Source of the DNA: Chrysomallon squamiferum
Taxonomy: Eukaryota; Mollusca; Gastropoda; Neomphalida; Peltospiridae
Direction of reading: 5' to 3'
Assembly: GCA_012295275.1 (NCBI GenBank)
Contig: CM022671.1
Location: 35,876,683-35,909,182 of the forward strand
Length of the DNA: 32,500 nt
Position 1 is the stretch's first letter. Each line of letters opens with the position of its first letter. This document shows positions 32,499 through 32,500 of this stretch, piece after piece. The position numbers were made by a program, and so were the translations under genes. A model generated the notes under the pieces. It was not told where the DNA came from, made no database searches, and was given only the letters and a program-made list of their open reading frames with translations.

Positions 32499-32500
32499 CA

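Overview
This is an intron-rich, AT-rich eukaryotic window packed with microsatellites. There are no operons, ribosome binding sites or prokaryotic genes. Short exons with GT-AG junctions, long simple repeats and an animal-type CaM kinase I gene indicate a metazoan. A lophotrochozoan, most likely a mollusc, is my best guess, but that is inference.

Layout. Positions 1-2557 hold microsatellites and a ~59-nt minisatellite lying in or before an intron of gene A. Gene A (+, 2558-6219, 5' end not seen) has a Cys-rich ectodomain, a stalk of 12.5 His/Met-rich 28-residue repeats, a membrane segment and a Tyr-rich tail. Its 3' flank (6220-8437) is filled by a ~34-nt minisatellite. Positions 8438-10807 are repeats and unrecognised sequence. 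Gene B (+, 10808-15236) and gene C (-, 15549-20635) are complete, spliced type I membrane proteins arranged tail to tail, with stop codons 312 bp apart. Positions 20656-28702 contain no gene I can support: probably the 5' region of C, then possibly 3' UTR of the next gene. A CaMKI gene (-, 28703-32484) closes the window, with its N-terminal exons outside.

Main result. Genes A, B and C, which I rebuilt by hand from splice sites and phase, are paralogs of a receptor-like family I do not recognise. They share intron phases through the ectodomain, a homologous small Cys exon (53/56/56 nt), a 52-nt juxtamembrane exon in all three, and a last exon that opens with an NPxY motif and carries many SH2-type tyrosines. 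The stalks have diverged completely: mucin-like Ser/Thr in B and C, tandem His/Met repeats in A. I infer a tandemly duplicated, rapidly evolving cell-surface signalling family, perhaps in recognition or immunity; function is not shown by the sequence.

A second theme is that several local tandem duplications start at exon-intron junctions: the gene A acceptor, the gene C membrane-exon acceptor, and two CaMKI donors. A third is strong over-representation of the CRE palindrome TGACGTCA, including three copies spaced exactly 17 nt apart in an intron of gene C.
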